In this document: positions 7,969-17,311 of the stretch, piece after piece
Layout of the letters: each line of letters begins with the position of its first letter
How positions within the stretch are numbered: the first letter of the stretch is position 1
From: Actinomyces capricornis
GTDB lineage: Bacteria > Actinomycetota > Actinomycetes > Actinomycetales > Actinomycetaceae
DNA: 64,000 nucleotides
Assembly (NCBI RefSeq): GCF_019974135.1
Contig: NZ_AP025017.1
Coordinates: 1,736,001-1,800,000, forward strand
Direction: 5' to 3'
Made by a program: the position numbers and the translations under genes
Notes under the pieces: generated by a model
Told to the model about the DNA's origin: nothing
The model's input: the letters and a program-made list of their open reading frames with translations, nothing else
The model's database searches: none

Positions 7969-9596
7969 CGGGTACGTCGCAGCGCGGGGCGCGGATCGTG
8001 GGCGGGGCCGGCTCGGGCCCGCCCACGGCCGCAGGCGCCGATGAAGCAGGGGCCGGTCTCCCGCAGGGAGTGAGCCTCACGCGGGAGGGGGCGCTGCGCA
8101 TCGAGGGCCTCGACGGCGTGGTGCTGCTCCTGGAGCCCCGGGCCCACGGGCCAGTGGGCTCCTCCGCCCGTGAGCCCGCAGCCCCGCAGCCGGGGGCCTC
8201 GCAGGACGCGGCCCAGGGGGAGGGGAGCCCGGCGAGGGAGGGCGCGGTGGATCCTGAAGCACGGGCTCCGGAGTCCCTGGGTCCTGAGGTCCTCGATCCT
8301 GAGGCCCTGGAGCTGGCTGCGCGACTCCTGGAGGCCCTGGGGGGCGTCGGCCTGCTCGGCACCGCCACCTCGACCGCGGGGGAGGAGGCGGCTGAGCCGA
8401 CCACCGGGCCTGAGGCTGCCGACCCTGAGCCTGCCGACCCTGAGCCTGCTGGCCCTGAGCCTGACGAGGGCTCGGACGGCGGTGCGGCGGGAGCCCCGGG
8501 CTCACCCGCCACCCAAGAGGCCCAGGACCTGGAGGGCCGCGAGTGCGAGGAGGACGAGGACCCGCAGGTCACGGGCGTGTGGATCGACCCCGACGATCTG
8601 CCCGAGGAGGGGGCCGCGGATGCCGAGGGCGCTGGGGCCACTCCGTATGCGGCACTCCCCGGATCCCCCGCCCGCGAGGGTGAGCAGCCCCCCGCACCGG
8701 TGGGGGCCGCCAGGGCCGCCGACGCAGCCGAGTCCCCCGGGCTCGCCGGTCCTGCGGCGTCCAGCGGCGCGTCGTCGCCCGATTTGGCCCTCGACCTGCC
8801 GGTCTTCGATGGCTTCCCCGAGCCCGAGCCAGGGTCGGGGCGCCGACGCCGCAGCCCGCGCTCGGCCTCCAGCGCCTCGGCGGTGGTGGGGGCCTTATCG
8901 GCGGCCTCAGGGAGCCTCCCACTGCCGGGAGCGCCTCCCGAGCGGCTCGCCCGCGGGGCGCCCGCCCCCAGCCCCCCGCAGACCGGGGGCCCGGGCGGCG
9001 AGGCCTCCGGCAGCGGTGCGGTCGGGGTGCCGATGCAGGCGGGCCCCGGTGCGCCCGCACCGGCGGCGCCCTGGGGGGAGGGGGAGGCGGGCAGGAGCAC
9101 CACCGTCATCCCCGCGGCCCTGGCGGCCCTGGGGGCCGCACCCATCGTGCTGGCCTCGCTGTGCCCGCGTGGGCACGCCAACCCGCCCGACCTGGGCCAG
9201 TGCGTGCGCTGCGGCCACGCCCTCCGCGGTGACTTCCGCCAGGTTCCCAGGCCGGTCCTGGTCACCCTGAGCATCTCCAGTGGTGAGGAGGTGCCGGTGG
9301 CGGGGGACATCGTCGTCGGGCGGGCGCCGCAGCCGCCTGTGGGGGCCGACGCCCACCTGGTGGCGCTGGTGAGCGTCCCGAGCACTACCCACCTGGTCTC
9401 CCGCTCTCACCTCATCTTCACCACCGCGGAGTGGAACGTGTTCGTTCAGGACCTGGGCTCCTCCAACGGCACGGTGCTGGCGCGGCCGGGACATGCCGCT
9501 GTCCTTCTTCCGCCCTATGTGCCCACGCCTCTGCTCGTGGGAGACTTGCTTGACGTGGGGGATGGCGTGACGATCCATGTCGAGGCGCCCCGGTAG
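7965..9596 (+). CDS. FHA-domain protein with zinc-ribbon and long disordered region
   Basis: 543-aa phosphothreonine-binding protein. Residues 1-390 are low complexity (Ala, Pro, Glu, Gly) and probably disordered. A zinc-binding knuckle follows (CPRGHANPPDLGQ then CVRCGH), and residues about 425-543 form an FHA domain with VGRAP, SRSHL and DLGSSNGT, which hold the phosphothreonine-binding Arg, Ser/His and Asn. Starts with ATGA overlap on the PP2C gene. Pairing with a phosphatase suggests it binds phosphoproteins that the phosphatase resets. Confidence 0.85.
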   Translation: MTGTSQRGARIVGGAGSGPPTAAGADEAGAGLPQGVSLTREGALRIEGLDGVVLLLEPRAHGPVGSSAREPAAPQPGASQDAAQGEGSPAREGAVDPEARAPESLGPEVLDPEALELAARLLEALGGVGLLGTATSTAGEEAAEPTTGPEAADPEPADPEPAGPEPDEGSDGGAAGAPGSPATQEAQDLEGRECEEDEDPQVTGVWIDPDDLPEEGAADAEGAGATPYAALPGSPAREGEQPPAPVGAARAADAAESPGLAGPAASSGASSPDLALDLPVFDGFPEPEPGSGRRRRSPRSASSASAVVGALSAASGSLPLPGAPPERLARGAPAPSPPQTGGPGGEASGSGAVGVPMQAGPGAPAPAAPWGEGEAGRSTTVIPAALAALGAAPIVLASLCPRGHANPPDLGQCVRCGHALRGDFRQVPRPVLVTLSISSGEEVPVAGDIVVGRAPQPPVGADAHLVALVSVPSTTHLVSRSHLIFTTAEWNVFVQDLGSSNGTVLARPGHAAVLLPPYVPTPLLVGDLLDVGDGVTIHVEAPR

Positions 9597-9693
9597 CCGC
9601 CCCGCTCGCGGGCGCCTGCCACTGCCCGATCAACCGCAACCGCACTCGCGGTGAGTGCACCTCCGAACCACCACCACACCGGAAGGAGATCTC

Positions 9694-10503
9694 ATGAGCG
9701 ACATGACCTGGACTGAGCTCCCCGAGGTCAGCCCCGACCGCCCCGACGAGCTCGTGCTGGACTTCTCGGGGGAGGTGCACCGCATCGCCACGGATGCCAC
9801 CTTCGTCATCGGCCGGGGCGGCGACCTGGACATCGACGACAACCCCTACCTGCACCGCCGCTTCCTGGTCTTCGCCCACGCCGACGGCCTGTGGTGGATC
9901 GCCAACGAGGGCTCCCGCCTGTCGGCCACCCTGACCGACGGTGAGGGGCTGGTCCAGTCGCGCCTGGCGCCCGGGGCCCGCATGCCCCTGGTCTTCCCCC
10001 GGGTCATCCTCACCTTCTCGGCGGGCCCCACCACCTACGAGATCGACCTCATCACCGCGGGCGAGGACCACTTCAACCACATCGAGGGCGCGCGCCAGTC
10101 CACCGGGCAGACGACGATCGGCGTGACCCCCATGACCCGCTCCCAGCTGCTCCTGGTCCTGGCCCTGTCCGAGCCCGTCCTCAAGCGCGCGGGCACCGGG
10201 GCGGCCGAGATCCCCTCCTCCGCGGCGGCGGCCGCGCGCCTGGGCTGGCCACTGACCAAGTTCAACCGCAAGCTCGACAATGTCTGCGAGAAGCTCGACC
10301 GGGTGGGGGTGCGCGGGCTGCGCGGCGGCCGTGTGGCGGGGGCCGCCTCCAACCGGCGCACCGCCCTGGTGGAGCATGCCGTGTCCACCCTCATGGTCAC
10401 CGCCGAGGACCTCCACCTCATCGATGAGGAGTACGCCGCGAACCAGGAGGCCTCGCGCACCCAGGCCACCACCGCCTCGGTGGAGGATGGCCTGGGCGGA
10501 TGA
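9694..10503 (+). CDS. FHA-like protein with C-terminal winged-helix-like region
   Basis: 269 aa. ATG 9694 is preceded by GGAAGGAGA, so it was preferred over the in-frame codon at 9655. Residues about 25-110 look like a degenerate FHA fold (TFVIGRGGDLDIDDNPYLHRRFLVF); the usual SxxH is replaced by HRRF and the SSNGT turn is missing. Residues about 150-240 contain a helical region with SQLLLVLALSEPVLKR and PLTKFNRKLDNVCEKL, resembling a winged helix. Known as an uncharacterised member of PP2C/FHA/MoxR clusters in Actinobacteria. Role inferred only from its neighbours. Confidence 0.7.
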   Translation: MSDMTWTELPEVSPDRPDELVLDFSGEVHRIATDATFVIGRGGDLDIDDNPYLHRRFLVFAHADGLWWIANEGSRLSATLTDGEGLVQSRLAPGARMPLVFPRVILTFSAGPTTYEIDLITAGEDHFNHIEGARQSTGQTTIGVTPMTRSQLLLVLALSEPVLKRAGTGAAEIPSSAAAAARLGWPLTKFNRKLDNVCEKLDRVGVRGLRGGRVAGAASNRRTALVEHAVSTLMVTAEDLHLIDEEYAANQEASRTQATTASVEDGLGG

Positions 10504-10650
10504 GCCGCCCCTCCACCGGGACCCGCGGCGCGGCGGAGGGCGCGCCTGCGGTGAGGGCCGGAGGTGCGCCGCCGGACGGTGTCGCAGGAGCACGCGATAG
10601 GGATGACGAGGAACCGCGATGGACGACGGGACGGGGAGAGGAACGAGCCT

Positions 10651-11640
10651 GTGAGGACAGAGGAGCTGCGGGATGAGGGGCCGGGCGCCGGGAGCGGCCG
10701 CGAGGCTGTGACCAGCCCGCCCGCCTCCGCATGGACGGCCACCGCCCCCGACCGGATCGAGCCGGGCTCCCACGAGACCGAGGACGGCCGCCTCAACCTC
10801 GACGCCCTGGTGGCCGACTCGCCCGACAGCGGCGAGGACGTCGCCGCCCAGGTGGCGGGGCGCCGGCGTCGCCGCGGCCCCCTGGCGGTGGTCCTGGTGA
10901 TTCTCCTGGTTCTGGGGGCGGCGCTGGCCGGTGGCGCGGTGTGGGCCGAGTATTACGCCCGCGAGCGGATCAGCACCGCGGTCCAGGACGGCCTCTCGGG
11001 ACTGAGCCAGGACGCGAGGGTCTCCACCGAGGGGATCCTCCTGCCCCAGCTCGCCGGCGGCGAACTGCGCCGGGTGGATGTGGAGGCCTCCAAGTTCAGC
11101 CTGGGGCCGGTGCTGGGGGTCCTCTCCGGTAAGCCGAGCCTCGGGCCGGAGGCGGAGCTGGCCTTCGACGACTTCGACGCCTCCATGACCCAGGTGGGCA
11201 CCTCCTCCCCCCATCGGGCCGGGACGATCACCATGAGCGGAACCCTGGACTGGGAGACCGTCTCCATCCTGCTTCAGGCGAGCTCCCAGGGCCTGGAGGG
11301 GGCCACGGCCTCGGCCGGGACGGTGGGGGCCTCCGCCCAGGAGCCGGGGACGATGGCCATCGCGACGTCCCACTACGGCGTCAATGCCTCGGTGGAGGCC
11401 GCCCCCTCGGTCACCCCTGAGGGCAACCTCCTGCTGACGGTGGAGTCGGCGAGTGTGGGCTCCCAGGTCTCGGCCGATGTCCCCGCCGAGTGGCTGGGCT
11501 ATGTGGGGCTGGACAGCACCGAGACGGAGGTGCCCATGAGCCTGCTGCCCCAGGGAGTGAGGCTGTCCAGCGCCGTGGTCACCGCCGAGGGCCTGCGCCT
11601 GACCTTCGAGGGGCGCGACGTCAGCCTCTCCCAGCTGTGA
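10651..11640 (+). CDS. LmeA/DUF2993-type membrane-anchored lipid-binding protein
   Basis: About 329 aa from GTG 10651, which has GGGGAGAGG upstream; ATG 10603 or an earlier codon is also possible. A cytoplasmic Arg-rich turn (RRRRRG) is followed by one membrane helix (PLAVVLVILLVLGAALAGGAVW) and an outside domain of about 240 residues rich in beta-strands, ending VVTAEGLRLTFEGRDVSL. This is the DUF2993 layout; mycobacterial LmeA binds phosphoinositides and acts in lipomannan synthesis. Here it lies between FHA and MoxR genes. Lipid binding is inferred from the family. Confidence 0.75.
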   Translation: MRTEELRDEGPGAGSGREAVTSPPASAWTATAPDRIEPGSHETEDGRLNLDALVADSPDSGEDVAAQVAGRRRRRGPLAVVLVILLVLGAALAGGAVWAEYYARERISTAVQDGLSGLSQDARVSTEGILLPQLAGGELRRVDVEASKFSLGPVLGVLSGKPSLGPEAELAFDDFDASMTQVGTSSPHRAGTITMSGTLDWETVSILLQASSQGLEGATASAGTVGASAQEPGTMAIATSHYGVNASVEAAPSVTPEGNLLLTVESASVGSQVSADVPAEWLGYVGLDSTETEVPMSLLPQGVRLSSAVVTAEGLRLTFEGRDVSLSQL

Positions 11641-12108
11641 GTGGCCATGCCGAGCCCTGGGGAGCCCTTGGGGCGCTGACCGATACCCGCCGTCCCCGGT
11701 CGCCGTGCCGGAGGACCTCATGTGCTGTGTCGGGCGCGTTGCTCTCCGGTGCGGGGCGGACCGTGGGGGAGGCCCTGACGCGATGCCGGCTCCCGCAGCC
11801 ATCGTCACCGGGCTCACACCCCGGTGCCGATCGGCGCGATGGCGCAGCAATGGAGGGGCGGATCACGCGCTGCGCGAAGGCCATGGGGACAATGAACCAC
11901 CCCATGGCGCCATCACCTCGTATACCCTTCCAGGGCGCTTGCGCGCAGTGCTCCACCGCGCGTGCGCATCACCGCGTCCCTGAGCGCCAGGAACGACCAC
12001 AGCAACTACCGGCAGCAATCCGCCGCCCGCCGGCGGCTGCAAGGGAGGGCGGCCCGGGCCGGCACGGCCCGCGCAGCCAGGAAGACCGGCAGGACGACCA
12101 GGAGAACC
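11641..12108. other. 468-bp intergenic region upstream of moxR
   Basis: No supported gene. A perfect inverted repeat GCCATGGGG (11880-11888) / CCCCATGGC (11900-11908) lies about 200 bp before the MoxR start, and a possible -10 (TATACC or TACCCT, 11921-11928) is just downstream. I see no good -35, so a promoter for the MoxR operon here is only plausible. Confidence 0.4.
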
Positions 12109-13554
12109 ATGAGCACGCAGCCCGATCACGGAGCCCAGACCCCGGGGCGGCACCCCGAGCCGCACCACGGGCGGCAGGGGGGCCTCCAGCCGCCCAGCAT
12201 CGCCCCCGGAGGCTATGCGCCCCCGGCCGCGGGGGGTGCACCGGGAGTCGTGGCGCAGGGCTCCGGAGCGCAGGGCCCGGCCTCGCAGGCGGACCGCTCG
12301 ACGCCTGCGCCCGCCGCCGTCCCCGGCGGGACGCCCGGCCCAGCTGCGGCTGGCCCCGCCGCACCCACGCCCCCCTCGCAGGGACTGCTCCAGCCCACCG
12401 GGCAGCAGCCGGTTCCGGACGGCCCCGCGCCGCAGCGCCCCGCCCAGGCCACGGGGGCCGGCATGGGCTACGGCGTGCCCCCGGCCGCGCCCGTGGAGGA
12501 GGCGGCCACCACCGGCCCCCTGCCCTCGCGCGAGGCCCTCAAGCGCGAGGCCCGGGCCGCCTCCACCTCCTCGGGCGGATCCGAGGCCGACGTCGAGAGG
12601 GCCAATGCCCTGCTGGGGACGGTGGCCACGATCTTCGCCCAGCGGGTGGTGGGCCAGGAGCAGCTGCGCGTCGCCCTGGTGACCACGCTCATGGCCGGGG
12701 GCCACATCCTCCTGGAGTCCGTGCCCGGACTGGCCAAGACCACGGCGGCCCAGACCCTGGCCTCCGCCGTCTCCGGCTCCTTCCGCCGCATCCAGTGCAC
12801 CCCCGACCTCATGCCCAACGACATCGTGGGCACCCAGATCCTCAACTACGCCACCGGTGAGATGACCACCCAGCTGGGGCCGGTGCACGCCAACATCGTC
12901 CTGCTCGATGAGATCAACCGCTCCAGCGCCAAGACCCAGTCCGCGATGCTGGAGGCCATGCAGGAGCGCCAGACCTCCATCGGCGGCGTCGTCTACCCCC
13001 TGCCGCACCCCTTCATGGTGCTGGCCACCCAGAACCCCATCGAGGAGGAGGGCACCTACGTCCTGCCCGAGGCGCAGATGGACCGCTTCCTGCTCAAGGA
13101 GGTGCTCAGCTACCCCCGCCCCAGCGAGGAGGCCACGGTGCTCGAGCGCATCTCCTCGGGCTCCTTCGACAAGCCCATCACCACTGAGGCCATCTCCACC
13201 CAGGACGTCGAGTGGCTCCAGGGCGCGGCCGAGCGCGTCTACGTCGACCCCGTCATCAAGCAGTACATCGTGGCCCTCATCAACACCTCCCGCGGCGGCG
13301 GCCCGCGCCCCGTGGCGGGCCTGGAGGCCCAGGTGCGCGTGGGCGCCTCGCCCCGCGGCGGCATCGCCCTGATGAAGGTGGCCCAGGCCATCGCCCTGCA
13401 GGAGGGGCGCACCTACGTCATTCCCGACGACGTGCGCCTGCTGCGCCACAGCGTGCTGCGCCACCGCCTGGTCCTGACCTACGACGCCCTGGCCGACGGG
13501 GTGGCGCCCGAGGCGATCATCGACGCGATCTTCGCCGCGGTGCCCACGCCCTGA
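12109..13554 (+). CDS. MoxR-family AAA+ ATPase
   Basis: 481-aa ATPase of the MoxR family, a chaperone-like enzyme that works with VWA proteins. Start ATG 12109 follows AGGAGAACC; the earlier frame has no site. Residues 1-150 are a Pro/Gly/Ala-rich tail unusual for MoxR (normally about 330 aa). The core has a MoxR-type Walker A, VPGLAKTT (about 204-211), Walker B LLDEINR (about 264-270), the family's QEGTYVLPEAQMDRF-like segment (EEEGTYVLPEAQMDRF) and a C-terminal lid with RGGIALMKVAQAIA. First gene of a MoxR-DUF58-VWA-VWA-TPR cluster equivalent to the Bat/MRP operons. Confidence 0.92.
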   Translation: MSTQPDHGAQTPGRHPEPHHGRQGGLQPPSIAPGGYAPPAAGGAPGVVAQGSGAQGPASQADRSTPAPAAVPGGTPGPAAAGPAAPTPPSQGLLQPTGQQPVPDGPAPQRPAQATGAGMGYGVPPAAPVEEAATTGPLPSREALKREARAASTSSGGSEADVERANALLGTVATIFAQRVVGQEQLRVALVTTLMAGGHILLESVPGLAKTTAAQTLASAVSGSFRRIQCTPDLMPNDIVGTQILNYATGEMTTQLGPVHANIVLLDEINRSSAKTQSAMLEAMQERQTSIGGVVYPLPHPFMVLATQNPIEEEGTYVLPEAQMDRFLLKEVLSYPRPSEEATVLERISSGSFDKPITTEAISTQDVEWLQGAAERVYVDPVIKQYIVALINTSRGGGPRPVAGLEAQVRVGASPRGGIALMKVAQAIALQEGRTYVIPDDVRLLRHSVLRHRLVLTYDALADGVAPEAIIDAIFAAVPTP

Positions 13555-13573
13555 GCCCCGCGGAGGACGCCTC

Positions 13574-14650
13574 GTGATGAGCAGGAAGGACAGGCGCGGC
13601 TCCACGAGCCGCCCCGGCCAGCCGGGCCCGGGCGACGCCGGCGCACCTGGCGTGCCCGAGCCGCCCAGGGAGGCGCCGGGTGAGGAGCCGGGTGAGGAGC
13701 CCCGGACCACGGGCTGGTCGCGGCGTCGGGGCTCCCGCATGGAGCGCCTGCGCGCCGCCCTGACCCTGCCCACCCTGCGGCGGGCCACCGGCCTGCTCGA
13801 CGGGCGGCACAAGTCGATCTTCGTGGGCCGAGGCCAGGACTTCGACGACATGTCCCTCTACCGGCCCGGCGACGACGTCACCGATATCGACTGGAAGTCC
13901 TCGGCCCGGGTGGGTCAGCCCGTCATCAAGCGCTACCAGCGCGAGTCCATGGTGCCGCTCATCCTGGCGGTGGACACCGGGAGGACGATGGCCGCCCAGG
14001 CCCCCGGCGGCCAGGACAAGCGCGACCTGGCCCTGGGCGTGGCCGAGGTCTTCACCTACCTGGCCCGCATGCGCGGGGACTCGGTGGCGCTGGTCGCCGG
14101 GGACGCGACCCGCACCATCTCGCGGCCCGCCCGCAGCGGGGCCAAGCACGCCGAGACCCTCCTGGCGCTCCTGGCGCGCACCTTCGAGGCCCTCGACGGC
14201 CCCGACGGGCGCCTGCTGCCCCAGGCGCCGGCCTCCAGCCTGCCCAGGCTCATGGAGCGCGTGGCCACCTGGCACCGCCGCCGCAGCCTGGTCATCCTCA
14301 TCACCGACACCTCCCACCCCGGCCCCGAGAGCGCCGTGTGGCTGCGCCGCCTGTCGATGCTCCACGAGGTCATTGTCGTCCAGGTCGACGACGACGACCC
14401 GCTGCGCGCCGACGGCGGCCGGGCCTGGGACATCGACGCCCCCGTGGAGGTGCCCGCCTTCCTGCGCCACGACCCCCTGCTCAGGTCGCAGCTGGAGCTG
14501 GCCGCCACCTGGCGGCGGGACGCCGCCGAGGACCTGCTGGATGCCCGCCACCTGGAGCACGGAACCATTACGGACGAGCAGACCCTTATCGACTCCCTGG
14601 CCGATCTTCTCCAGCGCGAGCGGGCCGCCGTGGCCCGGGGGAGGCGGTGA
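13574..14650 (+). CDS. DUF58 protein (MoxR partner)
   Basis: 358 aa. The conserved DUF58 signature is clear: GRGQDFDDMSLYRPGDDVTDIDWKSSAR, followed by a VWA-like fold (LILAVDTGRTM, VLITDTS). There are no membrane segments, whereas many DUF58 proteins have two. The first 55 residues are Pro/Glu-rich and probably disordered. GTG 13574 or ATG 13577 could be the start; GAGGA lies 5-8 nt before. It follows moxR by 19 bp and the next gene by 2 bp. DUF58 proteins are always found beside MoxR; the molecular role is unknown. Confidence 0.88.
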   Translation: MMSRKDRRGSTSRPGQPGPGDAGAPGVPEPPREAPGEEPGEEPRTTGWSRRRGSRMERLRAALTLPTLRRATGLLDGRHKSIFVGRGQDFDDMSLYRPGDDVTDIDWKSSARVGQPVIKRYQRESMVPLILAVDTGRTMAAQAPGGQDKRDLALGVAEVFTYLARMRGDSVALVAGDATRTISRPARSGAKHAETLLALLARTFEALDGPDGRLLPQAPASSLPRLMERVATWHRRRSLVILITDTSHPGPESAVWLRRLSMLHEVIVVQVDDDDPLRADGGRAWDIDAPVEVPAFLRHDPLLRSQLELAATWRRDAAEDLLDARHLEHGTITDEQTLIDSLADLLQRERAAVARGRR

Positions 14651-14652
14651 GC

Positions 14653-15174
14653 ATGTCCCCCCATCCCCCCGTGCTCATGCCGGCCTGGCTGGCCATCGTG
14701 GCCACGATCTGCCTCATCGTCGTGGTGGCCTGGCTCCTGTTCGTCCTCCTGACCACCCGGCGCGACACCTCGACCCAGGTCGGGGACATCCCCATGGCCC
14801 CGGGCGAGCGGCGCCAGTGGGTGGAGCGGCTCGATGAGATCACCGGGCGCTGGCGGGCCGGGGAGCTGGATGTGCGCGGCCTCCACCTGGAGCTGGCGGC
14901 CCTGGTGCGCGGCTTCGCCGAGGCGCGCAGCGGCCAGGAGATCACCACCGCCACGGTCACCGAGATCCTGGCCATGGCCGACACCACCGGCCCGCGCTCG
15001 GTGATGGCCCGGCTGCGCCAGGTGCGCAGCGCCGGGCGACCCCTGGACGCCAACCCCCTGGGGCGCGTGGGCGAGCTCCTGGCGATCTGGGAGCAGCCCT
15101 CCTTCGACCGGGAGCCCGAGGCCGTCGCCCAGGAGGCCCTCGACCACGCCGGGGAGGTGGTCCACCGATGGTGA
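14653..15174 (+). CDS. Small membrane protein of the MoxR/VWA operon
   Basis: 173 aa from ATG 14653, preceded by GGGGGAGG at good spacing; GTG 14647 would overlap the DUF58 stop. One N-terminal membrane helix (AWLAIVATICLIVVVAWLLFVLL, residues about 9-31), then a soluble helical domain of about 130 residues with ELAALVRGFAEARSG. It sits where many Bat operons encode a DUF4381-like membrane protein, and its overall shape matches, but the sequence identity is not clear to me. The last codons overlap the next VWA gene. Confidence 0.75.
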   Translation: MSPHPPVLMPAWLAIVATICLIVVVAWLLFVLLTTRRDTSTQVGDIPMAPGERRQWVERLDEITGRWRAGELDVRGLHLELAALVRGFAEARSGQEITTATVTEILAMADTTGPRSVMARLRQVRSAGRPLDANPLGRVGELLAIWEQPSFDREPEAVAQEALDHAGEVVHRW

Positions 15175-16232
15175 TGCCATGGCTACTGGCCCTGCTGCTC
15201 CTCGCGGCGGCGGGCGTCGTGTTGCTCGTGCTCCTGCGGCCCGGAAGCGGGCCCCAGCGCCCCTCCCGGGACGCGCAGGACGGCGGCCCCCGGCGCCTGG
15301 CCAACTCCGTGAGCCTGTTCGACCTGCCGCAGGTGCGCTCCCGCATCAGCCAGCGCCGCTGGCTGCATGCCGCGATGGCGGGCCTCATCGTCGTCGCCCT
15401 GGTGGCGGCCTCGGCCATCGCCGCCAGGCCCGTGCGCGAGGTGGAGCGCACCGACCGCCTGGCCAACCGCGACATCGTGCTGTGCCTGGACGTGTCCACC
15501 TCCATGGTGGGCGTGGACGCCTCGGTGCTCAAGACCTTCGCCGACCTCGTCGAGTCCTTCGACGGCGAGCGCGTGGCCCTGGTGGCCTGGAACTCCTCGG
15601 CCCAGACCATCGTGCCCCTGACCGACGACTACGAGCTGCTCCAGACCGAGATGGAGGACCTGGCCGACGTGCTGGATATCGACCCGGAGAATCCGACCTC
15701 CCTGCAGGCCACGCGCTACGCCCTGGAGCTGGGCGGCACCATCGATACCTCCCTGGACGCCTCCTCCCTGGCCGGCGACGGCCTGGCCTCCTGTGCCACG
15801 GCCTTCGACAACCAGGGGCTGGACCGCTCCCGCTCCATCATCTTCGCCACCGACAACCAGGTCATCGACCCTTATCACGAGCAGATCTACCCCCTGCCCG
15901 ACGCCACCGAGCTGCTCGCCGAGCGCCAGATCCGCCTGTTCTCCATCTTCGGAGCCGACGAGCGGTACAGCGGCGACTGGGAGGCGGAGAAGACCCTGGA
16001 TGAGGGCCGCGAGGAGCTCAAGACCCTCACTGAGGGACTGGACGGCCGCTTCTACGAGGTCGAGGACTCCGGCGCCGGCGGCGATATCGTCGAGCAGCTG
16101 GAATCCACGCAGGTCGCCGAGCTGGGGGGCAACACCGAGGTCAAGCGCACCGATGTGCCCGAGACTCTGAGCATCCTGCTGTCCTTCACGGTGCTGGCCC
16201 TCCTGGGCCTGGTCGCATGGAGGCGGGCATGA
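15168..16232 (+). CDS. VWA-domain membrane protein (BatA-like), first copy
   Basis: 354 aa. Membrane helices at about residues 5-23, 65-86 and near the C-terminus ([18 protein letters not shown]) flank a von Willebrand A domain whose MIDAS motif DVSTS starts near residue 107, with further metal ligands expected around T165-T185 and ATDNQ. This topology matches BatA: two N-terminal helices, VWA outside, one C-terminal helix. It overlaps the preceding gene by 7 nt and the next VWA gene by 4 nt. Probably acts with MoxR in envelope assembly or stress tolerance. Confidence 0.88.
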   Translation: MVMPWLLALLLLAAAGVVLLVLLRPGSGPQRPSRDAQDGGPRRLANSVSLFDLPQVRSRISQRRWLHAAMAGLIVVALVAASAIAARPVREVERTDRLANRDIVLCLDVSTSMVGVDASVLKTFADLVESFDGERVALVAWNSSAQTIVPLTDDYELLQTEMEDLADVLDIDPENPTSLQATRYALELGGTIDTSLDASSLAGDGLASCATAFDNQGLDRSRSIIFATDNQVIDPYHEQIYPLPDATELLAERQIRLFSIFGADERYSGDWEAEKTLDEGREELKTLTEGLDGRFYEVEDSGAGGDIVEQLESTQVAELGGNTEVKRTDVPETLSILLSFTVLALLGLVAWRRA

Positions 16233-17311
16233 CCCTGCGACCGATGCTGCCCATGGTGCTCGTCATCCTCATGGCCCTGGCCATGGGGGTTCTGCTGGGC
16301 CTGGCCCGGTGGCGCATGCGCGGCCTGGAGGCCGAGCCCGGCGCCCGTGCCGCCTGGTGGCGCCGCGCGGGGATGGCCGCCCTGGTGATCGCCATCATCG
16401 CGGGCCCCTCCGTGCGCGCCTCGGAGGCCATCACCGTGTCCAATGTGGAGATCTACATGCTGGTGGACCGCACCGGCTCCATGGCCGCCGAGGACTGGGC
16501 CGGCGATCCCCCCGAGGGCGTGGAGAATCCCACCGCCACCCGCCTGGACGGGGTGAGGGCGGATATGGCATCCATCCGCCAGGCCTTCCCCTCCGCCCGC
16601 TACTCCATCATCGCCCTGGACTCCGCGGCGGCGGTCGAGTTGCCCCTGACCACCGACGTCGACGCCGTGGACTCCTGGGTGGGGTCACTGACCCAGGAGA
16701 TCACCGAGCGCTCCAGCGGCTCCTCCCTGGAGACCGCGCTGCCCCAGCTCTCCCAGCTGCTCGCCCAGTCCTATGAGGCCAACCCGCAGAACATCCGGCT
16801 GGTCTACATCCTCTCCGACGGCGAGGCCACCGACGGCGGCCTGGCCGCCCAGGAGGCCCAGTCCCAGGGCTGGAACTGGCAGGCCATGGCCCCGGTGGTC
16901 GACGGCGGCGCCGTCCTGGGCTACGGGACCGCCGAGGGCGGGCAGATGCGCTCCTACGACGGCAGCCCCGCCACCGGCGAGCACACGAATGCCGACTACA
17001 TCCCCGACGATCAGAGCGGTCAGCCCGGCATCTCAGTCATCGACGAGGCCGCCCTGGAGGCCCTGGCCCAGGACCTGGGCCTGGAGTACTTCCACCGCAC
17101 CGGCGGCCCCGACGACGACGCCCCCGAGTCCTTCACCGACCTCGACATCCAGGCCGTCCTGAGCGATGGGCGCGTCGCCAAGGGCTCCAGGCACTACCTG
17201 GTGTGGCCCCTGGCCCTCGTGCTCAGCGGTCTGCTCATCTGGGAGCTGGTGGACCTGGCGAGGGCCGACCGCCGTCTGCGGCTGATCCTGAGACCCAGGA
17301 GGCAGGCATGA
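16229..17311 (+). CDS. VWA-domain membrane protein, second copy
   Basis: 360 aa from ATG 16229, which overlaps the upstream stop as ATGA and has GGAGG 6 nt before it. Helices at about 6-25 and 45-60 precede a VWA domain with an altered MIDAS, DRTGSM (about 79-84), and YILSDGEATDGG. A C-terminal helix (YLVWPLALVLSGLLIWELV) anchors the other end. In Bat operons the second VWA protein is BatB. The Asp-Arg-Thr-Gly-Ser form keeps the Asp and both hydroxyl positions, so metal binding is likely. The next gene also overlaps by 4 nt. Confidence 0.87.
   Translation: MTLRPMLPMVLVILMALAMGVLLGLARWRMRGLEAEPGARAAWWRRAGMAALVIAIIAGPSVRASEAITVSNVEIYMLVDRTGSMAAEDWAGDPPEGVENPTATRLDGVRADMASIRQAFPSARYSIIALDSAAAVELPLTTDVDAVDSWVGSLTQEITERSSGSSLETALPQLSQLLAQSYEANPQNIRLVYILSDGEATDGGLAAQEAQSQGWNWQAMAPVVDGGAVLGYGTAEGGQMRSYDGSPATGEHTNADYIPDDQSGQPGISVIDEAALEALAQDLGLEYFHRTGGPDDDAPESFTDLDIQAVLSDGRVAKGSRHYLVWPLALVLSGLLIWELVDLARADRRLRLILRPRRQA

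Noticed and set aside
9418-11850. An 810-codon minus-strand frame across the FHA and LmeA-like genes
   Set aside because: Low-complexity composition, no ribosome site and complete overlap with well-supported plus-strand genes.
11880-11908. GCCATGGGG/CCCCATGGC as terminator of the LmeA-like gene
   Set aside because: It lies 240 bp past the stop, has only a 9-bp stem and no T-tract; a regulatory site is as likely.
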